Counted from the first letter of the stretch, positions 7,738-17,266 are shown. The stretch is 33,316 nt of DNA from Ignavibacteriota bacterium (GCA_003152875.1 PMBF01000026.1:23186-56501); one strand, 5' to 3'. A program made the numbers and translations. Notes: generated by a model not told the origin, from the sequence alone.

Positions 7738-10266
7738 CTACATGAGCCCGACCGGATCGATGTCGACGATCAGTTTGACGTCGGCGCTCTTCTTCCCGAG
7801 GTCCTCCACGGCGGCACGGAGGGCTTGGCGCGCGGCCGTCCCTGTCGGATCGGCCGCCTTGAGGCTTTTCACGATGATATGCCAGCGGTACTGGTTGTTG
7901 ATCTTTCCGATCAGAGCGGGAGCCGGCCCGAGCACCGTGAACATCCCGCCCGCCTGCTTCAGATAGGCGCCTACATCCTCCGCCAGGTTTTGCACATGCC
8001 GCTCGTTCTTCCCCCTGGTTTCCACCATCATGAGCCTTGAAAAGGGGGGATAATCCAGCTCCTTCCGTGTTTCGATTTCCTCTGCGTAGAATGTCGCAAA
8101 GTCGTGGTCGACCACATGCCGGAGGCTGTAGTGCCCAGGCTGGTAGGTCTGGATAATGACCTCCCCCTTCAGGGTGCTGCGCCCCGCCCGGCCCGCCACC
8201 TGGGTGAGAAGCTGGAACGTCCGCTCCGTTGACCGGAAATCGGGCAGCAGCATCTGCGTGTCGGCGGAGATGACCCCCACGAGAGTGACGCGGGCAAAGT
8301 CCAGCCCTTTGGCCACCATCTGCGTTCCCAGCAGAATATCGGCGTCGCCCGAGCCGAATTGCGTCAGGATCCGGTCGTGCGCTCCCTTGCGCGAGGTGGT
8401 GTCAAGGTCCATCCGCACGATTGTGGCCGTCGGAAAGAGCTTTGCGAGATCCTGCTCCACACGCTGGGTCCCGACCCCAAGCATGCGGATATTCGATCCT
8501 CCGCACTGGGGACATAGTTCGCGCTGCTCACGCACCAGCCCGCAGTAGTGACACTGCAGGTTCTTCCTGGCCAGATGGTAGGTCATGGTCACAGAGCAGT
8601 TCTCGCACCGCTCGGCGAATCCGCAGTCGGGACATTCCACGAAGGGAGCGAAGCCGCGGCGGTTCTGCAGAAGGATGATCCCTTCATGACGTGACAGGCG
8701 GTCTTCGATTCTCTCGCACAGGACCGACGAGATCGATGATTGCGTGAACTGGTGCAGCTTTCCCCGGTCCACCAGCGTCAGCAGAGCCTTCATGTTTGCG
8801 TACGCCTTCTTCCGCTCCGCGGTCATGTCCACGATCTCGATCTCGGGCATCGGCACCGCATCGATGCGCTGGGGCATTTCGATCAGCGTGTATTTCCCTG
8901 TCACGGCGTTGTGGTATGATTCGGCGGAAGGAGTGGCGGAACCGAGCACTATGACGGCGTCATTCTGCGTTCCCCGGACGATCGCCACATCGCGCGCATG
9001 GTAGCGCGGGACCGCATCGTATTGCTTGTAGGACGATTCATGCTCCTCGTCCACCACGATCAGGCCAATGGCCCGGAGGGGGGCAAAGACGGCCGACCGG
9101 GGACCGATGACCACGCTGACCTGCCCGCAGCGTGCCTGGTGCCATACGTCGTGGCGCTCGCCGGGCGACATGCGGCTGTGCACCACACCAACCCTGTCGC
9201 CGAAGTGTGTCTTGAAACGCCTTACAATCTGGGGTGTGAGGGCGATCTCCGGTACGAGCACAATGGCGGATTTCCCCCGCTCAAGGCTGTGGCGGATCGC
9301 TTCGATGTACACCTGGGTCTTCCCGCTGCCGGTGACGCCGTGCAACAGGAAAGTCTGGGCGGTCCCCCCGTCTGCCGCCGCGGTGATCGTACGGAGTGCT
9401 TCCTTCTGGGCTTCGTTCAGGATGATATGGCGCGTCTGCTCTTCGGTGCCGTATTCCGCGGTGCGGAGACTCTCGCGCCGGTCGATGGGCAGCAGGCCAG
9501 ACGTGACGAATTCCTTGAGCGTGGCGCCCGAGACCCCCGCCAGTCTGAGCAGGTCGGAAGCGGGAATCTCCTCCGAGCCGAGGTCCAGCTGGGCGCCCAC
9601 GGCATCGAGGAGCGCTGCCGCCTGCTTTTTGCGCGCCGAAAGGGTCAATCGCGCCTGGGCAAGAACCCGCCGGTCCACCCGGTCAAGGGCAACAACATCC
9701 TGCAGCTTCGGCTTCACCTTCCGGCGGGGCAGCACGTCTGCGGTCTCAACAAGTCCTTCCCGCTCCAGCTGTGCGAGGATGCTGTTGATCGACTTCAGGC
9801 CTGTCACCTTTTGCAGGTCGGTCGACAGCATGGACCCTTTCTCGAGGAGCGCCGCCAGCAAATGCGCCCGTTTCGGGGACGACCGCTCGAGCTGCGTCAC
9901 CCTCTCCCGGGTGAGTTGAACGGCCGGACTCACGAGCCGTTTGCTCGTGGCGGAAAATCCGTGAGGGATCGCGGCCCTCAGGACTTCGCCGAGCGGCGCC
10001 AGATAGTATGATGCAACCCAGCGGGACAGCCGCAGAAGTTCCCCGGTGATGATCGGAGTGCCATCAATGATTTCACGGATCGGTTTCAGGCCCCGAACCG
10101 CGGTCTCGCCCGGCAGGTCCACAATAAGTCCTGTGGCCACCTGCCGGCCGAAAGGAACAATCGCCCGCACACCCACCTGGGCCGCATCCTCGAGCTCCGG
10201 CGGGATCAGGTAGGTGAATTCCCGGTCAAGACCCACTGGAAGAGCGATGCTGGCGAGCTTTGGCAT
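7738..10266 (-). CDS. priA: Primosomal replication protein N' (PriA helicase)
   Basis: Walker A HGVTGSGKTQVY, DEEH box, zinc-binding CPDCGFAERCENC...CHYCG...CPQCGG, GTQMVAKGLDF, VAGRAGR. Confidence 0.97.
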   Translation of the reverse strand: MPKLASIALPVGLDREFTYLIPPELEDAAQVGVRAIVPFGRQVATGLIVDLPGETAVRGLKPIREIIDGTPIITGELLRLSRWVASYYLAPLGEVLRAAIPHGFSATSKRLVSPAVQLTRERVTQLERSSPKRAHLLAALLEKGSMLSTDLQKVTGLKSINSILAQLEREGLVETADVLPRRKVKPKLQDVVALDRVDRRVLAQARLTLSARKKQAAALLDAVGAQLDLGSEEIPASDLLRLAGVSGATLKEFVTSGLLPIDRRESLRTAEYGTEEQTRHIILNEAQKEALRTITAAADGGTAQTFLLHGVTGSGKTQVYIEAIRHSLERGKSAIVLVPEIALTPQIVRRFKTHFGDRVGVVHSRMSPGERHDVWHQARCGQVSVVIGPRSAVFAPLRAIGLIVVDEEHESSYKQYDAVPRYHARDVAIVRGTQNDAVIVLGSATPSAESYHNAVTGKYTLIEMPQRIDAVPMPEIEIVDMTAERKKAYANMKALLTLVDRGKLHQFTQSSISSVLCERIEDRLSRHEGIILLQNRRGFAPFVECPDCGFAERCENCSVTMTYHLARKNLQCHYCGLVREQRELCPQCGGSNIRMLGVGTQRVEQDLAKLFPTATIVRMDLDTTSRKGAHDRILTQFGSGDADILLGTQMVAKGLDFARVTLVGVISADTQMLLPDFRSTERTFQLLTQVAGRAGRSTLKGEVIIQTYQPGHYSLRHVVDHDFATFYAEEIETRKELDYPPFSRLMMVETRGKNERHVQNLAEDVGAYLKQAGGMFTVLGPAPALIGKINNQYRWHIIVKSLKAADPTGTAARQALRAAVEDLGKKSADVKLIVDIDPVGLM

Positions 10267-10270
10267 CCCC

Positions 10271-10705
10271 CTAGCGCCTTCCTGTGATGTAATCCTCGAG
10301 GTGATGAATGGTCGAGCGCTGGTCCTGGATGATGCTCTTCACGATATCGCCGATCGAGACAAGACCCAGAAGCCTGCCGTCCTCCACTACCGGAAGATGC
10401 CGGATCCTCCGTTCGGTCATCAGCGCCATGCATTCCTCGATGGAGTTGCGGACCGTCACGGTCACGATGCCTGTCGACATGATATCGGCCACCTTCAATT
10501 CCCGGGATGTTCTTCCCGTGAGGGCGACCTTTCGTGCGTAGTCCCTTTCGGAACACATGCCGACGATGGTGTCCCCGTTCATGACGACAAGCGCGCCGAC
10601 ATTGACCTCTGCCATCAGCTGAAGCGCCTGATAGACCGAAGCCGTTGGAGTTGTCGACCAGATCGTACTCCCCTTCTCATCCAGCAGCTGCTTTACTGTG
10701 ATCAT
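10271..10705 (-). CDS. Tandem CBS-domain protein
   Basis: MITVKQLLDEKGSTIWSTTPTASVYQALQLMAEVNVGALVVM...GIVTVTVRNSIEECMALMTERRIRHLPVVEDGRLLGLVSIGDIVKSI; start 10705 with GAGGAAGG RBS; ends 4 nt before priA start. Confidence 0.92.
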   Translation of the reverse strand: MITVKQLLDEKGSTIWSTTPTASVYQALQLMAEVNVGALVVMNGDTIVGMCSERDYARKVALTGRTSRELKVADIMSTGIVTVTVRNSIEECMALMTERRIRHLPVVEDGRLLGLVSIGDIVKSIIQDQRSTIHHLEDYITGRR

Positions 10706-10813
10706 GTCAGCCTTCCTCCTCACGTGGTACGTTGGATGGTTTTTGTCGCGTGGCGTCGGCGGGGGTACAGCCGGAGGGGTGCACTGGCAACATGGCCGCC
10801 CGCCCGGGAAAAG

Positions 10814-11512
10814 TCAAGGCGGAGAGTTCCCCCGCTCTTCCCCGTCCGGGGTTGAACCCCCGGCATCGTTTCTCGCCCCTGTGATGGCCGAGGTAAAGCT
10901 GTCCGGGATGGGCGATTCAACGGTGAAGTGCCCGCCTGATGCAAGGGGGATCTCAATCCTCCAGGCATGGAGCAGGAGCCGCGGATACCCCTGTTGCAGG
11001 GAGCGGTCGCCGTACCGGAGATCGCCGGCCAGAGGATGTCCGATGCTGTAGAAGTGGACCCGCAGCTGGTGACGTCTCCCGGTCAGCGGGTGAGCTTCGA
11101 TCAATGTGTGGCGGGAAAAGCGCTCCCGGACCCGGAACTCCGTGACGCTCTCCCTTCCCTTTGTCGCGTCCACCCCCATGCGTCCGGATCCGAACTGGCG
11201 CAACGGCTTGTCGATCCTTCCGCTTTCTCCCGAGATGATCCCGTGGGCCAGCAGGAGGTAGGTCTTCCTGATTCTCCGCTCCGCAAACAGGTCGTTCAGC
11301 CATTTGTGGGCTGCGGCATCCTTCGCGAACAGCATGACCCCGCTCGCCTCTTTGTCGAGCCTGTGCACGACGTACAGCTTCTTCCCGCGCTCCTCTTCCA
11401 GCATGCGAACCAGGGAAGGCAGAGCAAGATCCCGCTCGGGAATCGAGGGGATCCCTTCGGGCTTGTCGGCCGCAAGGAACCCCGCTTGTTCAAAAAGGAT
11501 CGTGATACTCAT
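10814..11512 (-). CDS. RluA-family pseudouridine synthase
   Basis: VVHRLDKEASGVMLFAK catalytic motif, RKTYLLLAHG, PLTGRRHQLRVHFYSIGHPLAGDLRYGD; likely start 11512. Confidence 0.93.
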   Translation of the reverse strand: MSITILFEQAGFLAADKPEGIPSIPERDLALPSLVRMLEEERGKKLYVVHRLDKEASGVMLFAKDAAAHKWLNDLFAERRIRKTYLLLAHGIISGESGRIDKPLRQFGSGRMGVDATKGRESVTEFRVRERFSRHTLIEAHPLTGRRHQLRVHFYSIGHPLAGDLRYGDRSLQQGYPRLLLHAWRIEIPLASGGHFTVESPIPDSFTSAITGARNDAGGSTPDGEERGNSPP

Positions 11513-11718
11513 GATTCCCCGTCCTCCCCCCCCCGCTTTGGCGTCCCTTTCCGTAGCTGCAGGGAAGGGGGAGGCCTTGCACCCGCTGCTGCGGACTGCC
11601 CGCCAGGTCGGGAATGCCTGGGGCAGACTCTGTATTGACACTCGTGTCCGGTCCTGCTATATTCCCGGGCTGCATCGTGCGCGCTTCTCCCAACCCACAA
11701 CCCACGGAGGCCTTACTC

Positions 11719-12048
11719 ATGAAACGCTTCACGCTGTTAACCACTCTGATCCTCGTCTGCCTGCTCGCTGCCGGCACCTCAATGGCCCAGAAGAAGGACA
11801 AAGCTCCGGGCAAGACTGCAACCATGCAGACGGCAAAGCCTGCCGATGCCAAGGGGGCCGATCTCATCGACTTGAACTCGGCGACCGCAGAACTGCTCAT
11901 GACCCTGCCGGGCATCGGCGACGCCTACTCCAAGGCGATCATCGCCGGACGGCCTTACAAGGCCAAGACCGACCTGGTCAAGAAGAAAATCGTTCCGAAG
12001 GCGACCTATAGCAAGATTGCCGCCAAGGTCATCGCGAAACAACAGTGA
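11719..12048 (+). CDS. Secreted helix-hairpin-helix (ComEA-like) protein
   Basis: Signal peptide [24 protein letters not shown] then [46 protein letters not shown]. Confidence 0.88.
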   Translation: MKRFTLLTTLILVCLLAAGTSMAQKKDKAPGKTATMQTAKPADAKGADLIDLNSATAELLMTLPGIGDAYSKAIIAGRPYKAKTDLVKKKIVPKATYSKIAAKVIAKQQ

Positions 12049-12052
12049 CGCC

Positions 12053-12379
12053 TCACGATCCCCACAGGAGAAACAGCCCGGCACAGATCACCCCGAGTCC
12101 GACGAACTTCTGTATGGATACCGACTCCTGAAAATACCAGATCGAAACCAGGGCGATCAGAATGGTGCTCGATGCGGCGAAGACCGCGTAGGCAGTCCCA
12201 AGCTTGATCGTCTCCAGTGATTTCAGATAGCAGGCGGTATTCAGAAGCCCGATGAAAAGGCCGAAGGCGAAGAGAAGAATCTTCCGCGAGCCGAGCACCT
12301 GGATATCGGAAGCGGCTTTGAAAAAGCCGTTTGCCACCGTATTAAAGATGACCGAGAAGGCGAGAAAAACCGATCCCAT
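12053..12379 (-). CDS. SMR/EmrE-like small membrane transporter
   Basis: 108 aa, four hydrophobic segments; LGTAYAVFAASSTILIALVSIWYFQESVSIQKFVGLGVICAGLFLL. Confidence 0.85.
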   Translation of the reverse strand: MGSVFLAFSVIFNTVANGFFKAASDIQVLGSRKILLFAFGLFIGLLNTACYLKSLETIKLGTAYAVFAASSTILIALVSIWYFQESVSIQKFVGLGVICAGLFLLWGS

Positions 12380-12439
12380 GAACGCAGCTCCTTAACAGGC
12401 TCTGACAGCATCTCGGGGAGTAGTTCTGCTTCAACGCAA

Positions 12440-12472
12440 ACGGCCCGTCCCGCCTGAGTGGGATGGGCCGTT
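12440..12472 (-). terminator. Rho-independent-like terminator downstream of 12502..12819
   Basis: ACGGCCCGTCCC-gcctgagt-GGGATGGGCCGT, 12-bp stem with one G-T wobble/mismatch; minus-strand reading continues with TTTGCGTT. Confidence 0.6.
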
Positions 12473-12501
12473 ATACTGATCAGCCGCCAACCGCAATCCT
12501 C

Positions 12502-12819
12502 TCAGAGGTGATCTCTATATCCTTTTGCTCCCGATTCCCAGAATTTTGTGAGCGACACGAACAGTCTGTTCATCCATTGTTCATCCTTTGCTGCTTCCGG
12601 GCCGACAAATCCGCTTCCCTGTTTCAGTGTCTCGAAGCGGAATCTGATCAGCTCCCGGTTGCCTTCAGCCCAGACGGCAGGCGTAGCCTCCACAGGCATG
12701 GGCGTCACGTGCACTTCTCCCGCAACGTCCACCCAGACGATGTGGCTGGTTCGGTCATCGTCACAATGGGAAATCATGTCCTTCAACTGGTCAATTGATG
12801 CGATGCTCGAGAGATTCAT
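12502..12819 (-). CDS. Hypothetical protein (105 aa)
   Basis: MNLSSIASIDQLKDMISHCDDDRTSHIVWVDVAGEVHVTPMP...; start 12819 with GAGGAT upstream; no family recognised. Confidence 0.55.
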   Translation of the reverse strand: MNLSSIASIDQLKDMISHCDDDRTSHIVWVDVAGEVHVTPMPVEATPAVWAEGNRELIRFRFETLKQGSGFVGPEAAKDEQWMNRLFVSLTKFWESGAKGYRDHL

Positions 12820-12859
12820 GGGAAACATCCTCGTCATACGTGATCAACAATAGAAATCC

Positions 12860-12876
12860 CCCCGTGTACAACGGGG
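12860..12876. other. Short hairpin CCCCGT-gtaca-ACGGGG
   Basis: Perfect 6-bp inverted repeat in a non-coding gap. Confidence 0.4.
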
Positions 12877-12986
12877 TGGGAGCCAACCTTGATCGCACCG
12901 CTGCCCTGTCACAAGGGGCTGCGCCGCGACCCGTTGCACTGAAAGCTAGAAAACAGTGTGGGGAAAAGCAAGCGGGGGGGCGAGTG

Positions 12987-13028
12987 AGCGTGTGACGATG
13001 TAAGCGTGTGACGTGTCAGCGTGTGACG
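12987..13028. repeat. Three copies of AGCGTGTGACG at 15-16 bp spacing
   Basis: Copies at 12987-12997, 13003-13013 and 13018-13028. Confidence 0.85.
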
Positions 13029-13068
13029 CCTATTCCTCATTCGTGACTCTGAAATCCCTTGGTTGAAC

Positions 13069-13109
13069 CGCCAGACGTGGTGGGCGGGTTCGACGTTCGC
13101 CACCTGGCG
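13069..13109. other. Imperfect long inverted repeat
   Basis: CGCCAG...GTGGgCG-ggttcgacgtt-CGCCAC CTGGCG. Confidence 0.45.
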
Positions 13110-13225
13110 GCGCCTGAAGTCTGCGGGGGCATGTCGAAGACCTTCACGTCCCGCAAGATCGACCGGGAGCATCGGCAGGGCCGCCTCATCCATCCGCGCT
13201 CCCCTTCTCCCGCTTCGCCTCCATC

Positions 13226-13582
13226 CTAGCCGGCCTGCGGAGCGGCCTCCGGCTCATCGGTCCCGGAGGTCCTGCCGCACCTGTGCCGCCATTCCGACTT
13301 GAACTTCTCCCGTTCCTCCGGCGTCATTGCGGCAAGCTTTTCCTCCATGCGCCGGCGCCAGTGGTCGTGTCTCCATCCGTGACGCCATGGGCCCCAGCCG
13401 CGGAGAAGGATGTGAGCAAGGAGAAACAGTCCCACAGCCTGCCAGAAAGTGATGCCAGTGAGACCGAAGAGCGGTGGCATCACCGCGTTCCACAATAGCA
13501 TGACCACCGCTCCCAGCACAAAAGTGCCGAGGACAACCGCACAGATTCCAAAGAATATCCTTCGAAGCCATCGCCGTTTCAT
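13226..13582 (-). CDS. Small two-TM membrane protein with Trp/His/Arg-rich C-terminal tail; candidate ECF sigma partner
   Basis: 118 aa; two hydrophobic helices then RGWGPWRHGWRHDHWRRRMEEKLAAMTPEEREKFKSEWRHRCGR; 32 nt downstream of the ECF sigma gene. Confidence 0.7.
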   Translation of the reverse strand: MKRRWLRRIFFGICAVVLGTFVLGAVVMLLWNAVMPPLFGLTGITFWQAVGLFLLAHILLRGWGPWRHGWRHDHWRRRMEEKLAAMTPEEREKFKSEWRHRCGRTSGTDEPEAAPQAG

Positions 13583-13614
13583 AATGTCTCCCTGCTTCTC
13601 GTTGTGAATATGTT

Positions 13615-14190
13615 CTATGGCAAGAATTCGTCGTAGAGATCCTGCAGCCGTTCGCGAAGGGTCAGAATGGCGTACCGTTTTCTGGAGAGCAGCGTATTGA
13701 CGGGTTCCCCGGTGATTTCGGCAATCTCCTTGAAACTCTTCCCTTCCAGCTCGTGAAGAACAAAAACCTCCCGCTGCCGATCCGGAAGTTCATCAAGAGC
13801 ATCGGAGAGCTCAGTCCAGACCCTCGAGCGTGCGAACAGCGTGTCCGGGTCCACTTCGGGGTCGAAGAGGATCTCCTCCAGCCGGACCGGGAGCGACTCT
13901 TCAAGATCCAGCGTCGAGAATGGGTCAGCCTTCCGTTTCCGGTACCAATCGATGATCCTGTTCCTCGCAGCGCGGAACAGCCAGGATGTCAGCTCTTCGA
14001 TCGGCTCGGTCACGCTGTAACTCGTGACGAGCCGGTAGAAGACATCCTGCAGGATATCTTCGGCATCTTCGTCCGTTTTGACACGGCGCCGGATGAAATT
14101 CAGCAGCTTCGGTCTTTCCCGCCGCGCCGCCTGTTCAAGGACAGCGTTCATCGCAAGGGCGCCGTTTGACGATATGAGGTCGTTGCTCAT
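13615..14190 (-). CDS. ECF-type RNA polymerase sigma factor
   Basis: Region 2 DAEDILQDVFYRL...SWLFRAARNRIIDWYRKRK; region 4 DALDELPDRQREVFVLHELEGKSFKEIAEITGEPVNTLLSRKRYAILTLRE. Confidence 0.93.
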   Translation of the reverse strand: MSNDLISSNGALAMNAVLEQAARRERPKLLNFIRRRVKTDEDAEDILQDVFYRLVTSYSVTEPIEELTSWLFRAARNRIIDWYRKRKADPFSTLDLEESLPVRLEEILFDPEVDPDTLFARSRVWTELSDALDELPDRQREVFVLHELEGKSFKEIAEITGEPVNTLLSRKRYAILTLRERLQDLYDEFLP

Positions 14191-14482
14191 CTACCATTGC
14201 AGACGGATCATGTGAATGAATATTTTACGAAATGTGAGAAACAGCCGAAAGAGCATTCGAATTTCTCGGGCCAGCACGGTCGCTCGCCATCCGGTCGGAG
14301 CCTCCATCGTACTGGCATCCCCTGATTTTGAGATATTTTGCCAGCCATGTGGCAGATCATATGCAGTCGACGGTTGATCTCCTGAGGATCATCCGGCATT
14401 CTCGTTGACTTCCTCGTAAATTCGTCCAATCTTCTCTTGCCTTCGCCCTCCCTATGTGCAACTACCCTTCCGGGGAACTCCC

Positions 14483-17179
14483 ATGAGGCAGCCAGTGGTG
14501 TTCCGGAGCATCTTTTTCTTTGCCTTGTTGTTACTGACTGTTCAGCCACACGCCCGGCCCGGAGCGCACATGGCTGCAGCCTCAGACACATCCGGCGCTC
14601 AGGTGCCGTATCTCAACCCCGACCTTCCAATCGACATGCGCGTGGACGACCTGGTTTCGCGCATGACTCTCCAGGAGAAGGTGGACCAGATGCTCTATGA
14701 GGCACCGGCGATCGACCGGCTGGGAGTCCCGGCTTACAACTGGTGGAACGAAGCTCTCCACGGAGTCGCAAGAGCCGGCAGAGCTACCGTCTTTCCGCAG
14801 GCGATCGGGCTTGCATCGACATGGGATACCGGCCTGATTCACCGCGCTGCTATGGTGATTTCCGACGAGGCCCGCGCCAAACACCACCAGGCGGTGCGGC
14901 AGGGACACAGGGAGATTTACGAGGGTCTCACCTTCTGGTCTCCCAACATCAACATCTTCAGAGACCCGCGCTGGGGGCGGGGGATGGAAACTTATGGTGA
15001 AGACCCGTACCTGACCGGGGAGCTTGCCGTCCAGTTCGTCAGGGGCCTGCAGGGAGACGACCCGAAGTATCTCAAGACCGTGGCAACGCCAAAACATTTC
15101 GCCGTCCATAGCGGACCGGAGCCGGATCGGCATATGTTCGACGCGGTGGTTGATGAACGGGACCTGCGCGAAACGTACCTCCCGGCCTTCCGCACGGCGG
15201 TCATCGATGGGGACGCCCGGTCTGTCATGTGCGCCTACAACCGGTTCCGGGGCGATCCATGCTGCGGGAGCTCCACCCTGCTTCAACATATCCTCCGCCA
15301 GGAATGGGGTTTCACCGGGTATGTGGTATCCGACTGCTGGGCAATCATGGATTTCTACACCGGCCACAAGGTTGTCCGCACCGCGCCTGAAGCCGCTGCG
15401 ATGGCGCTCGAGGCGGGGACGGATCTGAATTGCGGCGTGACATACGACAGTCTCACCGCAGCCGTCAGGCAGGGGCTGGTCAACGAAAACCTCATCGACG
15501 TCTCGGTAAAGCGGCTGTTCAAAACCCGTTTTCAGCTTGGCATGTTCGATCCGCCGGAGCGTGTACCGTATGCGAGGATTCCCGTATCGGTGATCGACAG
15601 CAAGGAGCATCGGGCGCTGGCGCTGGACGCAGCCCGCGAGTCCATCGTCCTCCTGAAGAACGAAGACCGGACCCTTCCCCTGAGAAAAGATCTTCAAACG
15701 ATCGCGGTCATCGGTCCGAATGCGGACGAGGTGGAACTCCTGCTGGGCAACTATAATGGAACTCCAACCGCCCCGGTCACTCCCCTGGCCGGGATCAGGC
15801 ACGCCGTCTCCCCGCACACGAAAGTCATCTATGCGCGCGGCTGCGATGTGGCTGAGGGTATTCCTTCCCTTGTGCCGGTTCCGGCAACGGCCTTCTCCCA
15901 TGAGGCCGGCGGCCGGCGCGTTGCCGGCCTTATAGCCGACTACTTCGATAACAACAGCCTCAGCGGGAAGCCTCTCGTGACGCGTGGAGAACGGAGCATT
16001 GACGTGAACTGGTGGGAGGGAACCCCGTTCCGGGGAATGCGCGCTGATACCTTCAGCGTGCGCTGGTCGGGGACCTTGACCGTTCCTCAAGCCGGCCGCT
16101 TTGCGCTGGGAATCAGGGTCTTCGGCGAAGCACGGGTATTCCTCGATGACTCCCTCGTGGCACAGGCCAGCGATCTCCACAATGTTGCCACCGGGTACCG
16201 ATGGGTCACCTTCCGGGGTCCCCATCCCCTGCGTGTTGAATACCGAGATCTCCGGTCTGTCGCAAGTGTGCAGCTTGTCTGGACGGCTCCGGAGGCGAAC
16301 CTTCTGCAGGAAGCAACAGCGGCGTGCCGCCAGGCCGATGCCGTGGTCCTGGTGCTGGGGCTCTCGCCGCGGCTGGAGGGGGAGGAAATGGATGTCAAGG
16401 TGCCGGGGTTTCTTGGAGGAGATCGTCTCGACCTGGAGCTTCCGCGTCCTCAGAAGGAACTTTTGAAAGAGGTAGCCGCCGCCGGCAAACCCATCGTGCT
16501 CGTCCTTCTGAACGGCAGCGCGGTAGCCGTGAACGAAGCCGCCAGGAGCGTTCCTGCAATTGTCGAGGCCTGGTACCCTGGGCAGGCAGGGGGGACGGCA
16601 ATAGCGGACGTCCTGTTTGGCAATACCAACCCGGCCGGACGTCTGCCGGTGACCTTCTACCGGTCGATCGATCAGCTCCCGCCTTTCCGCGACTATGCCA
16701 TGAAAGGAAGAACATACAAATATTTCACCGGTACGCCCCTCTTCCCCTTCGGACACGGCCTGAGCTATACCATGTTCCGGTACGACAACCTCAGGCTTCC
16801 CGCTCGTGTGAAAGCGGGCGAGCAGGTGACGGTGACCGCCACGGTCACGAATGCCGGAAGCATGAGGGGGGACGAGGTGGTGCAGCTCTATGTGACTGCA
16901 CGGAACACGTCTGTCCCGGTTCCCATCAGGGCTCTGGCAGGGTTCCGCCGCATAACCCTCCAGCCGGGAAAAAGGCAGACGGTGTCATTTGTGCTTGAAC
17001 CCCGCCAGCTCTCGATTCTCGACACGAAGATGAAACGGGTGATCGAACCAGGCGTCTTCGGAATCAGTGTGGGAGGGAAGCAGCCGGGATTCACCGGCAC
17101 CGCCGATGCATCGACCACCGAAGTGGTGAGCGGGACATTTGAAGTGGTAGGAACAGCGAGCCTCACCGAAGGAAGGTAG
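14483..17179 (+). CDS. Secreted GH3 beta-xylosidase/arabinosidase-type glycosidase with inserted PA14-like domain and C-terminal FN3-like domain
   Basis: YNWWNEALHGVAR, SPNINIFRDPRWGRGMETYGEDPYL, TPKHFAVHSGPE, GYVVSDCWAI, PA14-like AGLIADYFDNNSLSG...FALGIRVFGEARVFLDD, LEGEEMDVKVPGFLGGDRLDLELPRPQ. Confidence 0.94.
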   Translation: MRQPVVFRSIFFFALLLLTVQPHARPGAHMAAASDTSGAQVPYLNPDLPIDMRVDDLVSRMTLQEKVDQMLYEAPAIDRLGVPAYNWWNEALHGVARAGRATVFPQAIGLASTWDTGLIHRAAMVISDEARAKHHQAVRQGHREIYEGLTFWSPNINIFRDPRWGRGMETYGEDPYLTGELAVQFVRGLQGDDPKYLKTVATPKHFAVHSGPEPDRHMFDAVVDERDLRETYLPAFRTAVIDGDARSVMCAYNRFRGDPCCGSSTLLQHILRQEWGFTGYVVSDCWAIMDFYTGHKVVRTAPEAAAMALEAGTDLNCGVTYDSLTAAVRQGLVNENLIDVSVKRLFKTRFQLGMFDPPERVPYARIPVSVIDSKEHRALALDAARESIVLLKNEDRTLPLRKDLQTIAVIGPNADEVELLLGNYNGTPTAPVTPLAGIRHAVSPHTKVIYARGCDVAEGIPSLVPVPATAFSHEAGGRRVAGLIADYFDNNSLSGKPLVTRGERSIDVNWWEGTPFRGMRADTFSVRWSGTLTVPQAGRFALGIRVFGEARVFLDDSLVAQASDLHNVATGYRWVTFRGPHPLRVEYRDLRSVASVQLVWTAPEANLLQEATAACRQADAVVLVLGLSPRLEGEEMDVKVPGFLGGDRLDLELPRPQKELLKEVAAAGKPIVLVLLNGSAVAVNEAARSVPAIVEAWYPGQAGGTAIADVLFGNTNPAGRLPVTFYRSIDQLPPFRDYAMKGRTYKYFTGTPLFPFGHGLSYTMFRYDNLRLPARVKAGEQVTVTATVTNAGSMRGDEVVQLYVTARNTSVPVPIRALAGFRRITLQPGKRQTVSFVLEPRQLSILDTKMKRVIEPGVFGISVGGKQPGFTGTADASTTEVVSGTFEVVGTASLTEGR

Positions 17180-17231
17180 TCCCCCTGTCCTGCCAGCGGT
17201 GAGCTAGAGTCTTGGTTGTGCAGAAATTCAT

Positions 17232-17251
17232 CCGGGACTCTGAAAGTCCGG
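17232..17251. terminator. Weak hairpin between convergent GH3 and GH29 genes
   Basis: CCGGgACT-ctgaa-AGTCCGG, one bulge, no clear T tract. Confidence 0.25.
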
Positions 17252-17266
17252 TGATCCTCGGCGGGT

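Noticed and set aside
5703-7745. 680-aa plus-strand ORF
   Set aside because: Antisense to the well-supported HELGH peptidase; His/Arg/Pro/Gly-rich composition typical of GC-rich antisense reading frames.
8998-10011. 337-aa plus-strand ORF and overlapping 9068..9919
   Set aside because: Antisense to priA.
12987-13028. Possible CRISPR array from the AGCGTGTGACG repeats
   Set aside because: Repeats are 11 bp with 4-5 bp gaps, far below CRISPR repeat/spacer dimensions; no cas genes nearby.
12909-13302. Small ORFs 12909..13193 (-) and 13063..13302 (+)
   Set aside because: Span repeats and hairpins, low-complexity translations, no RBS or family resemblance.
14582-16756. 724-aa minus-strand ORF
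   Set aside because: Antisense to the GH3 gene, no recognisable motifs.
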